Shown here: piece by piece, positions 7,147 through 16,600 of the stretch
Numbering within the stretch: the stretch's first letter is position 1
Layout of the letters: every line of letters starts with the position of its first letter
Translations under genes and position numbers: made by a program
Source: Chthonomonas calidirosea
GTDB taxonomy: Bacteria > Armatimonadota > Fimbriimonadia > Fimbriimonadales > Fimbriimonadaceae
DNA: 64,000 nucleotides
Assembly (NCBI GenBank): GCA_945882415.1
Contig: CAMCWC010000013.1
Coordinates: 1 to 64,000, forward strand
Reading direction: 5' to 3'
The notes under the pieces: model-generated
Told to the model about the DNA's origin: nothing
What the model saw: only the letters and a program-made list of their open reading frames with translations
The model's database searches: none

Positions 7147-7413
7147 TTAGCTCTTGGCGGCTTGAGACTTGCAGAACACGGTCCAGGCGACGGCGCAGAT
7201 GGTGGCCATGATGGCGTACGGGGACGCCGTGCTACCGACATTGAAGGCATTTTCCATGACGGCATCGTTCGGTCTGGAGGTGTCGGCGCTGAACGCAGTC
7301 GGAATTGCGAGCGTGAGTCGGACAAAGAACACCAGCCCCGCGATGCCGGTGACCAGCCAGAGTCCGATGGCAATCACCCAAAGGACCGTTTTCACAACAA
7401 AATTCGCCTTCAT
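7147..7413 (-). CDS. Small two-helix membrane protein
   Basis: An 88-residue protein with an N-terminal membrane helix (VLWVIAIGLWLVTGIAGLVFFV) and a second near the C-terminus (ASPYAIMATICAVAWTVFC). The basic N-terminus MKANFVVK suggests a cytoplasmic start. Function not recognised. It is separated by 161 bp from the Mrr-like gene upstream on the same strand. Confidence 0.5.
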   Translation of the reverse strand: MKANFVVKTVLWVIAIGLWLVTGIAGLVFFVRLTLAIPTAFSADTSRPNDAVMENAFNVGSTASPYAIMATICAVAWTVFCKSQAAKS

Positions 7414-7574
7414 TGGTCTCTCGGACAGTTTGCCTTTGTTGAGGGTTCTGCCGGTCCGAGAAAACTACGACTTGGTTGACGATCCCTACGCTAAAGTCAA
7501 ACCGAATCGTCAAAACATCATCGGACGATTGCAGGGCGAGTCCGAACTGTTGACCTAACTAGCGCTGCATAAAG

Positions 7575-8456
7575 CTACTTGTACTGCTCGAAGAAGGCTT
7601 GGTTGACCACGTAGACGGTTTTGGGCTCAACCCCAAGTTCCAATCGCTGCATCATCTCGAACAGGCGTTCTCCGTCAACAAGTTCAACGGGAGGCGCACC
7701 GTCACGAATTGCCTCGCGCTCCGCCTCTGTGCTAAAGGTGCCGGTCGTGATGATAATGCCCTTATCTGATCTTCCGGTCATTGCCCCTCGAAAATCCCGC
7801 ACCGCTCCGGAACCTACCGTTCCGGCGTACTTTTTGCACTGGAACAAGACTCTGAACGAGAGCAGCTCATTTAGTTCCAATATGCCGTGGCCGTCGATGC
7901 CGCCGTCACCAGATCTTCCCGTTACCACCACTTTTGTGAAGCCTGCCTTTCGCAGTAGAAGTTGTGAAAGTCGCTCAAACCCACCAGGACTAAGGCTCTG
8001 CAAAACCTGGATAAGCGTCTGACTCGTGTCAGCCTGTACCTCCTCTTCCGGTCCCGAATCGGCGTCCTGTTCCTCCGATTCTTCTGGTTGTGCCGCCCGC
8101 CCAGCGATGCTTTCTTGACGTCTCTTCGCATTCCATTCTCGAGCCAGCTCGTTCGCTTGCTCTAGCGTCAAATGCTTGTTCCGTCCGGCTTCGGTCAGCG
8201 TCCAGACTCCCTTAGCCGCTCCACCGATGAAACCGAACGCGCGCAATCCGCTTGCTGCCCATTCCATGTGGTTATGCACAACAAGGACGCCAGTCTTTTC
8301 GTAGCGCTCAGCCAACTTCTCGGCTGGGATTCCCATGAGTTCTGCCGTTTTTTCCTTGGCCTCCGAGCGATGAGCTGAATCACCAAGCAGACGTAGTGCA
8401 TCTAGGAGCGGCCCCATGTAGGTTGCGAATGCGACGCCTCTTCGTTCTCTTCTCAT
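7575..8456 (-). CDS. mrr: Mrr-type restriction endonuclease
   Basis: The 293-residue protein has an N-terminal winged-helix Mrr_N-like domain (about 10-95: WAASGLRAFGFI...GVWTLTEAGR), an acidic linker (125-145) and a C-terminal Mrr catalytic domain. The PD-(D/E)xK site is complete by eye: Glu161 in GGFERL, Asp188 in GDGGIDG, Gln206 and Lys208 in FQCKKY. Mrr enzymes cut methylated foreign DNA in a type IV manner. No methyltransferase is adjacent, as expected for type IV. It closes the accessory island and is likely a defence gene. Confidence 0.88.
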   Translation of the reverse strand: MRRERRGVAFATYMGPLLDALRLLGDSAHRSEAKEKTAELMGIPAEKLAERYEKTGVLVVHNHMEWAASGLRAFGFIGGAAKGVWTLTEAGRNKHLTLEQANELAREWNAKRRQESIAGRAAQPEESEEQDADSGPEEEVQADTSQTLIQVLQSLSPGGFERLSQLLLRKAGFTKVVVTGRSGDGGIDGHGILELNELLSFRVLFQCKKYAGTVGSGAVRDFRGAMTGRSDKGIIITTGTFSTEAEREAIRDGAPPVELVDGERLFEMMQRLELGVEPKTVYVVNQAFFEQYK

Positions 8457-8667
8457 TTCGTTTCGGGTTGGTTGACAGTATCGGTTGAGTTGGACCTAGG
8501 GATTTTTCGCCCGAAATCGTCAGCCTGTCCTAACTGGTCAGCGTTATGATATCTGCTTCAGTAGAATGGAACTGGTTCAATCGATGAAATTTCGCCCCAT
8601 TCCATCGATAGTCCCCGCGAAGATTAAGAGAACGTTAGGGCACCTCCGCCTGAACTAAACTGCGCTC

Positions 8668-9603
8668 ATGGCAGACACTTCTCGAAGACAGCTTCTTCTC
8701 GCCGCCGGAGCCGCGGCGACCGGACTGCTCCTGCAGCCCGCAATGGCGCTTGCTCCGAAGCGGCGCGCTCTCCGCGTCGCGCACATGACGGACTTCCACA
8801 TTCAGCCCGAGCTGGCGGCCACCGAAGGGTCCGCAAAGGCCCTGAAGCACGCGATGGGGCAGAAGCCTAAGGTCGACCTGATCCTCGCGGGCGGCGACCT
8901 GATCATGGACGCCTATGCGCAAACCGAAGCGCGGACGAAGACGCAGTGGGACCTGTTTACGAAGGTGACGAAGGCCGAAACGAACGTGCCGATCAAGCCT
9001 TGCCTGGGCAACCACGACGTTTGGGGTTGGAACAAGAAAGACAGCAACACCACCGGGTCGGAGCGGCAGTGGGGCAAGCGCTGGTTCACCGACCTCTTCG
9101 AGCTTCCGAAGCCTTACTATTCGTTCGACCAAGCGGGCTGGCATTTTGTCGTGCTCGACAACATCCTGCTGACGCCGGATGGCTACAACGGATTGGTCGA
9201 ACCGGAGCAGATGGAATGGCTGAAGCAAGACCTGCAAAGCACGAACAAGCCAACCGTCATCACCAGCCACATCCCGATTCTGAGCATCACGCCAGTCGCC
9301 GGGGCCTACGATAAGACGAAGGGCGATTGGACAGTCGACGGAAACCTGATGACCAAGAACAGCGACGACCTGCGAACCCTGTTCGGCCAGCATAAGCACG
9401 TCAAGATCGCCCTCAGCGGCCACATCCACATGGTCGACCGAGTCGACTTTAGCGGCGTGAGCTACATGTGCGGCGGCGCGGTCTGCGGCGCTTGGTGGAA
9501 CGGGGCGAACGGCGGATTCAACCCGGGCTATCGAGTGCTCGACCTGTTCGATGACGGCTCGTTCGAGACCCAGTACATCGAATGGGGCTGGAAGAAGTCG
9601 TAA
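8668..9603 (+). CDS. Tat-exported metallophosphoesterase
   Basis: The N-terminus TSRRQLLLAAGAAATGLLLQ is a twin-arginine signal, cleaved after about residue 28. The calcineurin-like phosphoesterase motifs are present in order: MTDFHIQ (D, H), LAGGDLIMD (GGD), LGNHDVWG (GNHD), a central ITSHIP His and SGHIHMVD (GHxH). These bind a dinuclear metal centre and hydrolyse phosphomono- or diesters outside the cytoplasm. Length (311) suits the family. The gene stands alone, ending 1 bp before the converging transporter. The substrate cannot be read from sequence. Confidence 0.88.
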   Translation: MADTSRRQLLLAAGAAATGLLLQPAMALAPKRRALRVAHMTDFHIQPELAATEGSAKALKHAMGQKPKVDLILAGGDLIMDAYAQTEARTKTQWDLFTKVTKAETNVPIKPCLGNHDVWGWNKKDSNTTGSERQWGKRWFTDLFELPKPYYSFDQAGWHFVVLDNILLTPDGYNGLVEPEQMEWLKQDLQSTNKPTVITSHIPILSITPVAGAYDKTKGDWTVDGNLMTKNSDDLRTLFGQHKHVKIALSGHIHMVDRVDFSGVSYMCGGAVCGAWWNGANGGFNPGYRVLDLFDDGSFETQYIEWGWKKS

Positions 9604-9604
9604 G

Positions 9605-11041
9605 TTAGGCCAGTCCGAGCATCGGCAGAATGAAATAGAGGCAGGCGACGATGACGACGAAGGCAACGACGTCGAGAATCAGGCCTGCCTTCACCATTTC
9701 CTTTGACGGCACCAGGCCCGAGCTGTAGACAATCGCGTTCGGCGCGGTGCTCACGGGGAGCATGAAGCCAAAGGAAGCGCCAATGGCGACCCCGAGGGCG
9801 GGGGGAATGACGGATACACCCGCACTTTCCGCGAGGCCGATGGCGACGGGAACCAGCGTGGTCGCGGCGGCAGTGTTCGAAGCGAGCTCGCTTAAGACGA
9901 TAGCGGCGGCAGTGCAAAGGGCAGTGATGGCCCAGACGGATTTGGCGCCGGCGGCGGTCGCGGCGAGTTGACCGAGGTCTTTTGCGAGGCCGGTTTCGAA
10001 GAGGGATTGACCCATGGCGATTCCGGCAGCGAAGAGCAAAATGGTGCCCCAGTCGATGGTGGCAGCTTCCTTCCAGGTGATGGCGCGGCCGAAATCGCGG
10101 TCTTTACATGGAATGGCAAAGAGGAGCGCGACGGCTAGGAGAGCGGGTACGGACGGCGGGACGCGGGTTTGGAGCAGGGAAGTGAGCTCGTGCTTTTTGC
10201 CCAGAGCGAGTTCGAAAAGGTCGGGGAGCATCCAGCCCAAAAGCGCAACCGAGAAAGCGGCGAGCACGGCCTTTTCGCTTGGCTGCAACTTGCCCATGGA
10301 TTCCTGGCCCTCTTCGGCGACCTTTGCCGCGCCAGAGGTGTTTGGCGCGTTTTTGCCGTAGAGCACCCAGAGAATGCCCCAGCATGCAGCAAGGGTGACA
10401 ATGGTGATCGGCATGCCGAAAGCCATCCACTGGATAAAGCCGATGCGGGTTCCAGTGGCTTTTTCGATGAGGCCGATGCCGATGAGGTTTGGCGGGGTGC
10501 CGACGGGGAGGCCGACCGCGACGCTGGACGCCCAGGTGAGCATGAGCATGACGGCGATGGCATAGGGCTTATCGAGCCCGCGGGCTTGGATGGCGGAAAG
10601 CAGCGATAACCCGATGGGCAGCATCATCGCCGTGGTCGCGGTGTTGCTGACCATCAGCGAGAGCACGCAGGGAATCAGCGCAAGCGCCCACAGCAGCGCC
10701 TTCGGAGACCGATTAGCCCACTTTTGGACGAGGATGAAATAGGCAAACCGGTCGCTGAGGCCAGTGAGTTCCATGGCTTTCGCCAAGATGAAGCTGCCGA
10801 TGAAGAGGGGAACGATCGGATCGCCGTAGGCCGCGAAGGCGATCTTTTCGCCCGCTCGGCCCGTGAGGACGAGGAGGGAGGTGCTCAGCAGTGCGGTCGC
10901 GGCGATGGGAATCGGCGCGGTGATCCAGAGGGAAACGGTCAGCGCGAACAGGGCGCCGATGGACGCTTTTTCGCTACCAAACCCGGCGAGTGCCCAATAT
11001 GCCGCTCCGGCCATGAGGATGGGCACGAGCCATTTCTTCAT
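9605..11041 (-). CDS. DASS/SLC13 family anion:sodium symporter
   Basis: About 478 residues and many membrane helices. Both family SNT signatures are present (MVSNTATTAMMLPI and ELASNTAAATTLVPV), each followed by a Pro/Gly-rich substrate loop (LPVGTPPNLIG and LPVSTAPNAIV). This is the DASS fold for Na+-coupled uptake of di- and tricarboxylates, sulfate or phosphate. I place the start at ATG 11041 (MKKWLVP); a GTG at 11050 is in frame. It is divergent from merC across a 68 bp gap. Substrate unknown; dicarboxylate is the most common. Confidence 0.87.
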   Translation of the reverse strand: MKKWLVPILMAGAAYWALAGFGSEKASIGALFALTVSLWITAPIPIAATALLSTSLLVLTGRAGEKIAFAAYGDPIVPLFIGSFILAKAMELTGLSDRFAYFILVQKWANRSPKALLWALALIPCVLSLMVSNTATTAMMLPIGLSLLSAIQARGLDKPYAIAVMLMLTWASSVAVGLPVGTPPNLIGIGLIEKATGTRIGFIQWMAFGMPITIVTLAACWGILWVLYGKNAPNTSGAAKVAEEGQESMGKLQPSEKAVLAAFSVALLGWMLPDLFELALGKKHELTSLLQTRVPPSVPALLAVALLFAIPCKDRDFGRAITWKEAATIDWGTILLFAAGIAMGQSLFETGLAKDLGQLAATAAGAKSVWAITALCTAAAIVLSELASNTAAATTLVPVAIGLAESAGVSVIPPALGVAIGASFGFMLPVSTAPNAIVYSSGLVPSKEMVKAGLILDVVAFVVIVACLYFILPMLGLA

Positions 11042-11083
11042 CGTGTTCACTATAACGGATTGGGCCGAAATGCACGGAGGCTG

Positions 11084-11100
11084 ATACCCTGCTAGGGTAT
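11084..11100. promoter_or_regulatory. Inverted repeat, CsoR-type operator candidate
   Basis: ATACCCT-GCT-AGGGTAT is a perfect 7-bp inverted repeat ending 9 bp before the merC-like ATG. A -10-like TATATT (11098-11103) overlaps its right arm. TACCC...GGGTA palindromes are typical operators of CsoR/RcnR-family (DUF156) metal or sulfur sensors, so repression of the downstream gene by metal-responsive binding is plausible. No CsoR-family gene lies in the window. If TATATT is the -10 box, transcription would begin at or next to the ATG. Confidence 0.5.
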
Positions 11101-11109
11101 ATTCTGACT

Positions 11110-11535
11110 ATGAAGCGAATGAACTTAGACCAACTGGGGGCGGTGGCGAGTACCGTCTGCGCGGTTCATTGCCTGCTCACCGGGTTGGCGTTGGGTTTGC
11201 TCAGCGTCGCGGGGCTTGGGTTTGTCGCTTCAGAGCCGGCCGAGTATGTCTTTCTCGGGGTGGCGGTGACGGTTGGCCTTGCGGCGCTGATTCATGGTCA
11301 CCGGCGGCATCACAGCATGATTCCGGCCTGGATTTTTGTGCTAGGGATCGGTTTGCTGATCGTGCGACAGTTTGCGTTTCCGCATTCGCACGATGGCACG
11401 GAAGTCGCTTCCGGCGGGGAGCTTGCGAAGACGGTGGTGAGCGTAACGGCAGGGCTGGCGCTGGTGGCGTTTCACTTGGTGAATCAGCGCATGCAACACC
11501 AGTGTGGTGGGAAGCACTGTTCCCACCACCACTGA
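11110..11535 (+). CDS. MerC-family heavy-metal membrane protein
   Basis: The 141-residue protein has four hydrophobic helices and the MerC opening with the metal-binding pair in CAVHC (residues 16-20). MerC proteins carry Hg(II) or other thiophilic metals across the inner membrane. A His/Cys-rich tail (HQCGGKHCSHHH) adds probable metal ligands. There is no Shine-Dalgarno sequence close to the ATG, consistent with a very short or leaderless mRNA starting from the palindromic promoter region at 11084-11103. No other mer gene is nearby, so mercury specificity is uncertain; zinc or copper is possible. Confidence 0.8.
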   Translation: MKRMNLDQLGAVASTVCAVHCLLTGLALGLLSVAGLGFVASEPAEYVFLGVAVTVGLAALIHGHRRHHSMIPAWIFVLGIGLLIVRQFAFPHSHDGTEVASGGELAKTVVSVTAGLALVAFHLVNQRMQHQCGGKHCSHHH

Positions 11536-11542
11536 TTGATCT

Positions 11543-12646
11543 TTAGGCCAATGCCATTGGCATGATGACGCAGAAGTATTCGCTGTCATCTTCGGCCGGT
11601 CGGAAGACAGCGGGCCGTGAACTTTCGGTCATTTCAACCCGCACTCCGGGGCCATCTACTGCGCCGAGGAAGTCGGTGACGTACTTGCCGTTGAAGGCGA
11701 TTTCGAGGTCGCCGTTGGAAGGAATCATCGGGATTTCTTCCTTCGCTTCGCCCTTCTCTTCGCTTCGGGCGGCGATGACGATCTGGTCTCCATCACCCTT
11801 GAATCGAACGCGGTTTGCGTTGTCTTGGGCAAGGATCATGGCGCGGCGGACCTTTTCGTAAAGCTGGTCGCTCTCGACGCTCCAGGTTCGGGTGAATTCG
11901 CTTGGCACAACTCGCTCCCAGTTCGGATAGGTTCCGGCGAGGAGCTGCGAAACGACGGTGGCCCCGGTCGATTCGACACCCACTCGAGCGGAGTCGAAGC
12001 TGAGGGTGATCTCAATGTCGTCGGCCAGCGGCAAGTTCTTGATGGCTCGGAGAGCTTTATCGGGAACGATGGCGGTGACTTGGCTTCCGATTCCCGGCTT
12101 CGAAATCCGTCGGACGGCGAGGCGGTGGGTGTCGGTGGCGACGAGGGTGAGGATGTCTCCGTTGTAGGAGAACAGAACACCGGTAAGGACCTGTCGGTGG
12201 TTATCGGTGGAGACAGCGTAGGCTACGGAGTCGACGGCTTGTCGAAGTTCGCCCAGGGGTAGCTTCAGCTCGGCTTCGCCCATAAAGACCGGCACGTCGG
12301 GGAAGTCTTCCGCTTCTAGGGTCGGAAGTCGGTATTCCGACTTCGACTGCACAAGCATCGCACCGTGGTCGGGGAGGGTGAACAGCTCAAGATCGCCATC
12401 TGGCAATTGGCTGACGATTTGGGTGAGGGTTTTTGCCGGCAAGCAAAGTTCGCCTGGATCCTCCACCAAACAAGCGACGTCTCGTACGACCCACATTTCG
12501 CCATCGCAGCCGGTGATCGTGATACCGGTTGGGCCGGCTTTGATCTTCAGATGCTGAAGGATGGAGACAGGGGTGCGAGAGCTCGACGCAGCATTTGCTG
12601 CGCTAACTGCTTCAAAGAATTCCTTTCGAGGGCATTGAAACTTCAT
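11543..12646 (-). CDS. dnaN: DNA polymerase III beta sliding clamp
   Basis: At 367 residues it has the usual clamp length and the three-domain pattern. It opens MKFQCPRKEFFEAVSAAN, has the domain boundary TDNHRQVLTGVLFS and the TDTHRLAVR motif, and ends in YFCVIMPMALA, matching the MPMRL clamp terminus. The dimeric ring tethers polymerase III to DNA. dnaA, recF and gyrB are not adjacent, unlike the classic origin arrangement; instead an ECF sigma factor and a small partner lie upstream on the same strand. No DnaA-box cluster was noticed. Confidence 0.96.
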   Translation of the reverse strand: MKFQCPRKEFFEAVSAANAASSSRTPVSILQHLKIKAGPTGITITGCDGEMWVVRDVACLVEDPGELCLPAKTLTQIVSQLPDGDLELFTLPDHGAMLVQSKSEYRLPTLEAEDFPDVPVFMGEAELKLPLGELRQAVDSVAYAVSTDNHRQVLTGVLFSYNGDILTLVATDTHRLAVRRISKPGIGSQVTAIVPDKALRAIKNLPLADDIEITLSFDSARVGVESTGATVVSQLLAGTYPNWERVVPSEFTRTWSVESDQLYEKVRRAMILAQDNANRVRFKGDGDQIVIAARSEEKGEAKEEIPMIPSNGDLEIAFNGKYVTDFLGAVDGPGVRVEMTESSRPAVFRPAEDDSEYFCVIMPMALA

Positions 12647-12692
12647 AGAAGTCGGGTTTGTTTGGTTTGTTGCCGGGTTCGCATGAGATCGC

Positions 12693-12980
12693 TTAGCCTT
12701 GCATTGGCAGTTGGTACTGCATATGGATTGGGGTGGCCGCTCGTGGTTCGATATTTCCGCCTCGGGCGTAAATCTTCATGAGCACACGTTGGTAGCTTTC
12801 TTCGGTGAATTCCGGACCGGGATCGTTTTTGAGGAGATCCACGGTTTGTCGAAGGGTTGACATATCGTGTGAAAGTTCCGCGTCATTGAACGCAACCATT
12901 TCTAGTTCTTCGTTCAATTCTTTCGGGAGTTCTCCCCCGGCGTACAGGTCTACGAGTTTTTTATGTAAATCAGATTTCAT
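12693..12980 (-). CDS. Small putative anti-sigma factor
   Basis: A 95-residue soluble protein whose ATG overlaps the sigma factor stop by ATGA (12977-12980), so the two are translationally coupled. It resembles the cytoplasmic N-terminal anti-sigma domain in size and helix pattern (DLYAGGELPKELNEELEMVAF...), where negative regulators bind the sigma factor. It lacks both the His-Cys-Cys zinc motif and a membrane helix, so a zinc redox or transmembrane signal is not obvious. Its role as anti-sigma is inferred from position and the helix pattern. Confidence 0.6.
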   Translation of the reverse strand: MKSDLHKKLVDLYAGGELPKELNEELEMVAFNDAELSHDMSTLRQTVDLLKNDPGPEFTEESYQRVLMKIYARGGNIEPRAATPIHMQYQLPMQG

Positions 12981-13522
12981 GACGTACCTTCCATGAGGCT
13001 GCCCAACTTATCTCGGAGGGCTTTTCTCCCTCTGTATAGTCGGCTTTTCAGCGCCGGAACACTAATCTCTAAGATGTTTGCGGCTTCTTGCGCACTAAGA
13101 TCTTCGAGATCGCACAGCACCAGCGGGTCTTGATACTCCTGCGGGAGTTGGTTGAGGGCGGCGTGAACGGTAACCCGTAGGGTTGTTCGCTCTTCTGATC
13201 CCTCAAGTGGCGTGTCGGGCGGCAGCTCCAGGAGCTTGTGTTGCCGCAGCTTATCGATGCATAAGTTTCGAGCGATTCGAAAAAGCCACGTTTTAAACGC
13301 GCCATCAGCTCGAAGCTCTGCCGAACGTCGTAACACTCGCAGGAAGGTTTCCGCCGTTGCATCTTCTGCATCGGTTCGGTTGCCCAGGAAGCGGTAGGTG
13401 AAGCGAAAAATTCGCTCACCATAAATCTCATATATTTGGCCAAGCGCGTTCGGATCGCCTTCGGACAGAGCCTTAAGCAATCGTTTTTCGGCCAGAGATT
13501 CTCGCGGTGCGTCATTCGGCAT
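12977..13522 (-). CDS. ECF-type RNA polymerase sigma factor
   Basis: The 181-residue protein has sigma region 2 (about 30-95: ALGQIYEIYGERIFRFTYRFLGNRTDAEDATAETFLRVL, then FKTWLFRIARNLCIDKLR) and region 4 (about 115-170: LNQLPQEYQDPLVLCDLEDLSAQEAANILEISVPALKSRLYRGRKAL). That is the whole ECF architecture without region 3. ECF factors direct polymerase to a small stress or envelope regulon and are usually held by a coupled partner, here the next gene. No autoregulated promoter could be identified. Confidence 0.93.
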   Translation of the reverse strand: MPNDAPRESLAEKRLLKALSEGDPNALGQIYEIYGERIFRFTYRFLGNRTDAEDATAETFLRVLRRSAELRADGAFKTWLFRIARNLCIDKLRQHKLLELPPDTPLEGSEERTTLRVTVHAALNQLPQEYQDPLVLCDLEDLSAQEAANILEISVPALKSRLYRGRKALRDKLGSLMEGTS

Positions 13523-13580
13523 AGGAAGGACGAACGCTCCGATGTGATCGGTGCGCGGGTTGGTAGTTTAACATGATGAC

Positions 13581-13614
13581 GGCCCTGCCGAAGCACGTTG
13601 TCTTCGGCAGGGCC
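13581..13614 (-). terminator. GC-rich hairpin downstream of the 1035-residue propeller gene
   Basis: A perfect 13-bp stem (GGCCCTGCCGAAG with CTTCGGCAGGGCC) around an 8-nt loop lies between the stop of the 13634-16741 gene and the sigma gene start, both on the minus strand. It has no T-tract on the minus strand. It probably ends or attenuates transcription of the propeller gene before the sigma gene. The CCTGCCG core recurs in other hairpins in this window. Confidence 0.55.
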
Positions 13615-13633
13615 CAAATACCGGCAATTTCTG

Positions 13634-16600
13634 TTACTTGCCTGGGTTGGGCACGAGGTTGGGGACCTCGGCGATTTGGTTTTGCTTCAGCTTTCCGTTG
13701 GTTTCGATCAGGGCTGCGATGACCTTTGACAGATTCCTTAGCTCGGTGTCGAGGAGGTCGTCGAGCATTTTGTAGACCTCGCGCGACTGGGCGGTCGGGC
13801 GACCAGCGCCAGATTGGACCACGTTCATGAGCGCGCCGATTCGGTTGTTAAGCCGGATTGGGTAGTTCAACGGGTCTTGACCGCTGCGGTTCTTGGTCTG
13901 GTAGATCGCTTCCTCAATTCGAGTGAGCATTCCCGAGAGTTCGTCGATTTCCTTGACGATTGGCGAGAGCCCCTTCGCTGAGGCTTCGGTCTTCTTGGCG
14001 GCAAAGGCATCGCGGACTCGGCGGATTTCGAGAACGGCGTTGTTCGCGTCATCGGTCCGCTTGGCGATTTGCTTCAGGAATACGTGCTTCTCCTGCAGGT
14101 CCTTTTCGGTGGCGGGGATTCGCGGGTCGTGCTTCCACTTGAACTTGGCCGATTGCTTTACGCCATCGACGGTCAGGTGAACCATGTATTGGCCGGGGGG
14201 CATGATGAGGGAGCTTGGGAAGGCGCCCCAAAGGATCATTCCCGGGACGGATTTCCACGACGATTCTTGCAAGAATGCGGTGGTTCTTTGGAATCCAGGC
14301 TCGCCTGATGCACCAGTGGCAGTTTGGAAAACCTTGCCGTCCGGGCCAGAGAACTCGATGGTGATCTTGTCTGCCTTCTTGGGAAGGTAGTAGCTGACGA
14401 TGACGCCGCTAGGAGGGTTTGCGCCCGCGCCGGCTGCGGCATTTCCGCGTCCGCCCCAGCGGACGGCGTAGCTGTCTCGCGGGGCAAAGAGGATGGGTTT
14501 GTCGAGCTTCTGGCTTGGTGCGAGTTGCTGAAGCGGCGACAGGTCGTCGAGCACCCAGAACGATCGGCCGTGGGTTGCGGCGATGAGGTCATCGTCTTTC
14601 CAGGCGAGGTCGTGAACCGGTACGACGGGCATGTTGAGGGCCAATGATTGCCAGTTTGAGCCGTTGTCGAAGCTGACGTAGATCCCGATTTCAGTTCCGG
14701 CATAGAGGAGTCCGGGGCGCTTTCGATCTTCGCGAATGACGCGAAGGAAGGCGTTGTTGGGTAGGCCGTTCGTGATCGACGTCCAGGTTTTGCCGAAGTC
14801 GTCGGTTCGGAAGGCGTAGGGGCGGAGGTCGTCGTTTTCGTGGTTATCCACCGCGAGGTAAGCGGTTCCGGCTTTGTGCGGTGATGGGTCCACCATGCTG
14901 ATGAGCGCCCAATCGGGGACGCCTTTCGGGGTGATCTTGGTCCAGGATTTTCCGCCGTCTTGGGTGATGTGGACGAGGCCGTCATCAGATCCGGCCCAGA
15001 TGGTGCCGCGCTTCTTGGGCGATTCGGCGACGGTGAAGACGGTGCCGTAGTACTCGACGCTCGTGTTGTCCTTGGTGATTGGTCCGCCCGAAGGGCCCAT
15101 TGTGGATGGGTCGTTTCGGGTGAGGTCGGGGCTGATTTTGGTCCAGCTCTGGCCGTTGTTCGTGGTTTTCAATACGAACTGCGAGCAGGTGTAGAGGAGG
15201 TTTGGATCGTGCGGCGAGAAGACGATTGGGTAGGTCCACTGGAATCGCTGAACGAGGTCGATGGCGCCGTGACCCATCGGGTTATCTGGCCAAGGGTCCA
15301 CGCTGCCACTTTGGTCGGTTCGATGGTTGATCCAGCTCAGGTCGCCACCGTAGCTTCCGCCGAAGACCAAATCGGGGTCGTTGGGCTTGGCGGCCACGTA
15401 GCCGCTTTCGCCGCCCGCGGTGCTCGTCCAGTCGGTGAGGCCAATTCCGTTCCCTTGCGTTCGGCTTGGGATTCGGATGGTGCTGTTATCTTGCTGCGCG
15501 CCGAGGATGCGATACGGGAAAGCGTTGTCGGTGCTGACGTGATAGAACTGAGCGGTGGGGAAGGTTTGCTCGGTCCAAGTCTTGCCGCCATCGACGCTAA
15601 CGTTTGCGCCGCCGTCGTTGGCGTTGATCATGCGGAGTGGATTGTCAGGCGCAATCCAGAGATCGTGGTTATCGGAGTGCGGCGTTCTTAGGCCAGAGAA
15701 TTTCTTGCCGCCGTCGGTGCTTTTGCCCGCGCCGACGTTGAGGACGTAGACGCCCTCTTTCTCTTTCGGATCGGCGTAAACGTGGGTGTAGTACCAAGCG
15801 CGTTGTCGCCAGTTCCGGTCGTCGTTGACTTTCTCCCAGGTTTCGCCGGCGTCGTCAGACTTCAGGATTCCGCCTTCGAGGGCTTCGATGATGGCGTAGT
15901 AGCGCTTCGGGTCGACGGGGGAAATGGCCATGCCGATTTTGCCGTGGACACCTTCGGGCATTCCTTTCTTTCGGCTAAGGTCAGTCCAGGATTTGCCGCC
16001 ATCGGTGGATTTCATCAGCTTCGATCCAGGGCCGCCGCTGTTCATCGTGTATGGGCTGCGCCAGGCTTCCCACATTGCCGCAAGGATGATCTCGGGATTC
16101 TTTGGATCAAGGACGATGTTCACCGCCCCGGTGCGGGCATCTCCGGGCAGGACGTGAGCCCAGGTTTTACCGCCGTCGATGGACTTGTAGACGCCTCGGT
16201 CGTAGCTCGGCTTGACCTTCGGGTGGGCGTAAATGTGGCCGAGGGCGGCGACGTAGATGACGTCGGGATTGGTTGGGTGGATCACGACGCGGGCGATGGA
16301 TTGGGCGGCTTCGAGGCCGATTTTCTGCCAGGTCTTACCGGCGTCGGTGGACTTGTAGACACCATCGCCATGGGAGATATTGCCGCGGATGTCGCGCTCA
16401 CCAGTGCCCGCGACGATGATATCGGGATTCGAAGGAGCGACCGCTAGGGCGCCGACGGAGGCGGTTTTGAAGAAGCCGTCGGAGACGGGCTTCCATGATT
16501 TACCGGCGTCCGTGGTCTTCCAAACTCCGCCACCGGTGGCGCCAAAGAAGTACTCATCTGGGCGCTGGGTGCTGCCCGCGACGGCCAAAGAGCGTCCGCC

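Noticed and set aside
8635-9666. Minus-strand open frame of 343 codons opposite the metallophosphoesterase
   Set aside because: The opposite strand carries complete calcineurin-like motifs and a Tat signal. The antisense frame has no recognisable domain.
11543-13600. Possible replication origin beside dnaN
   Set aside because: I saw no cluster of TTATCCACA boxes or AT-rich unwinding region, and dnaA is absent.
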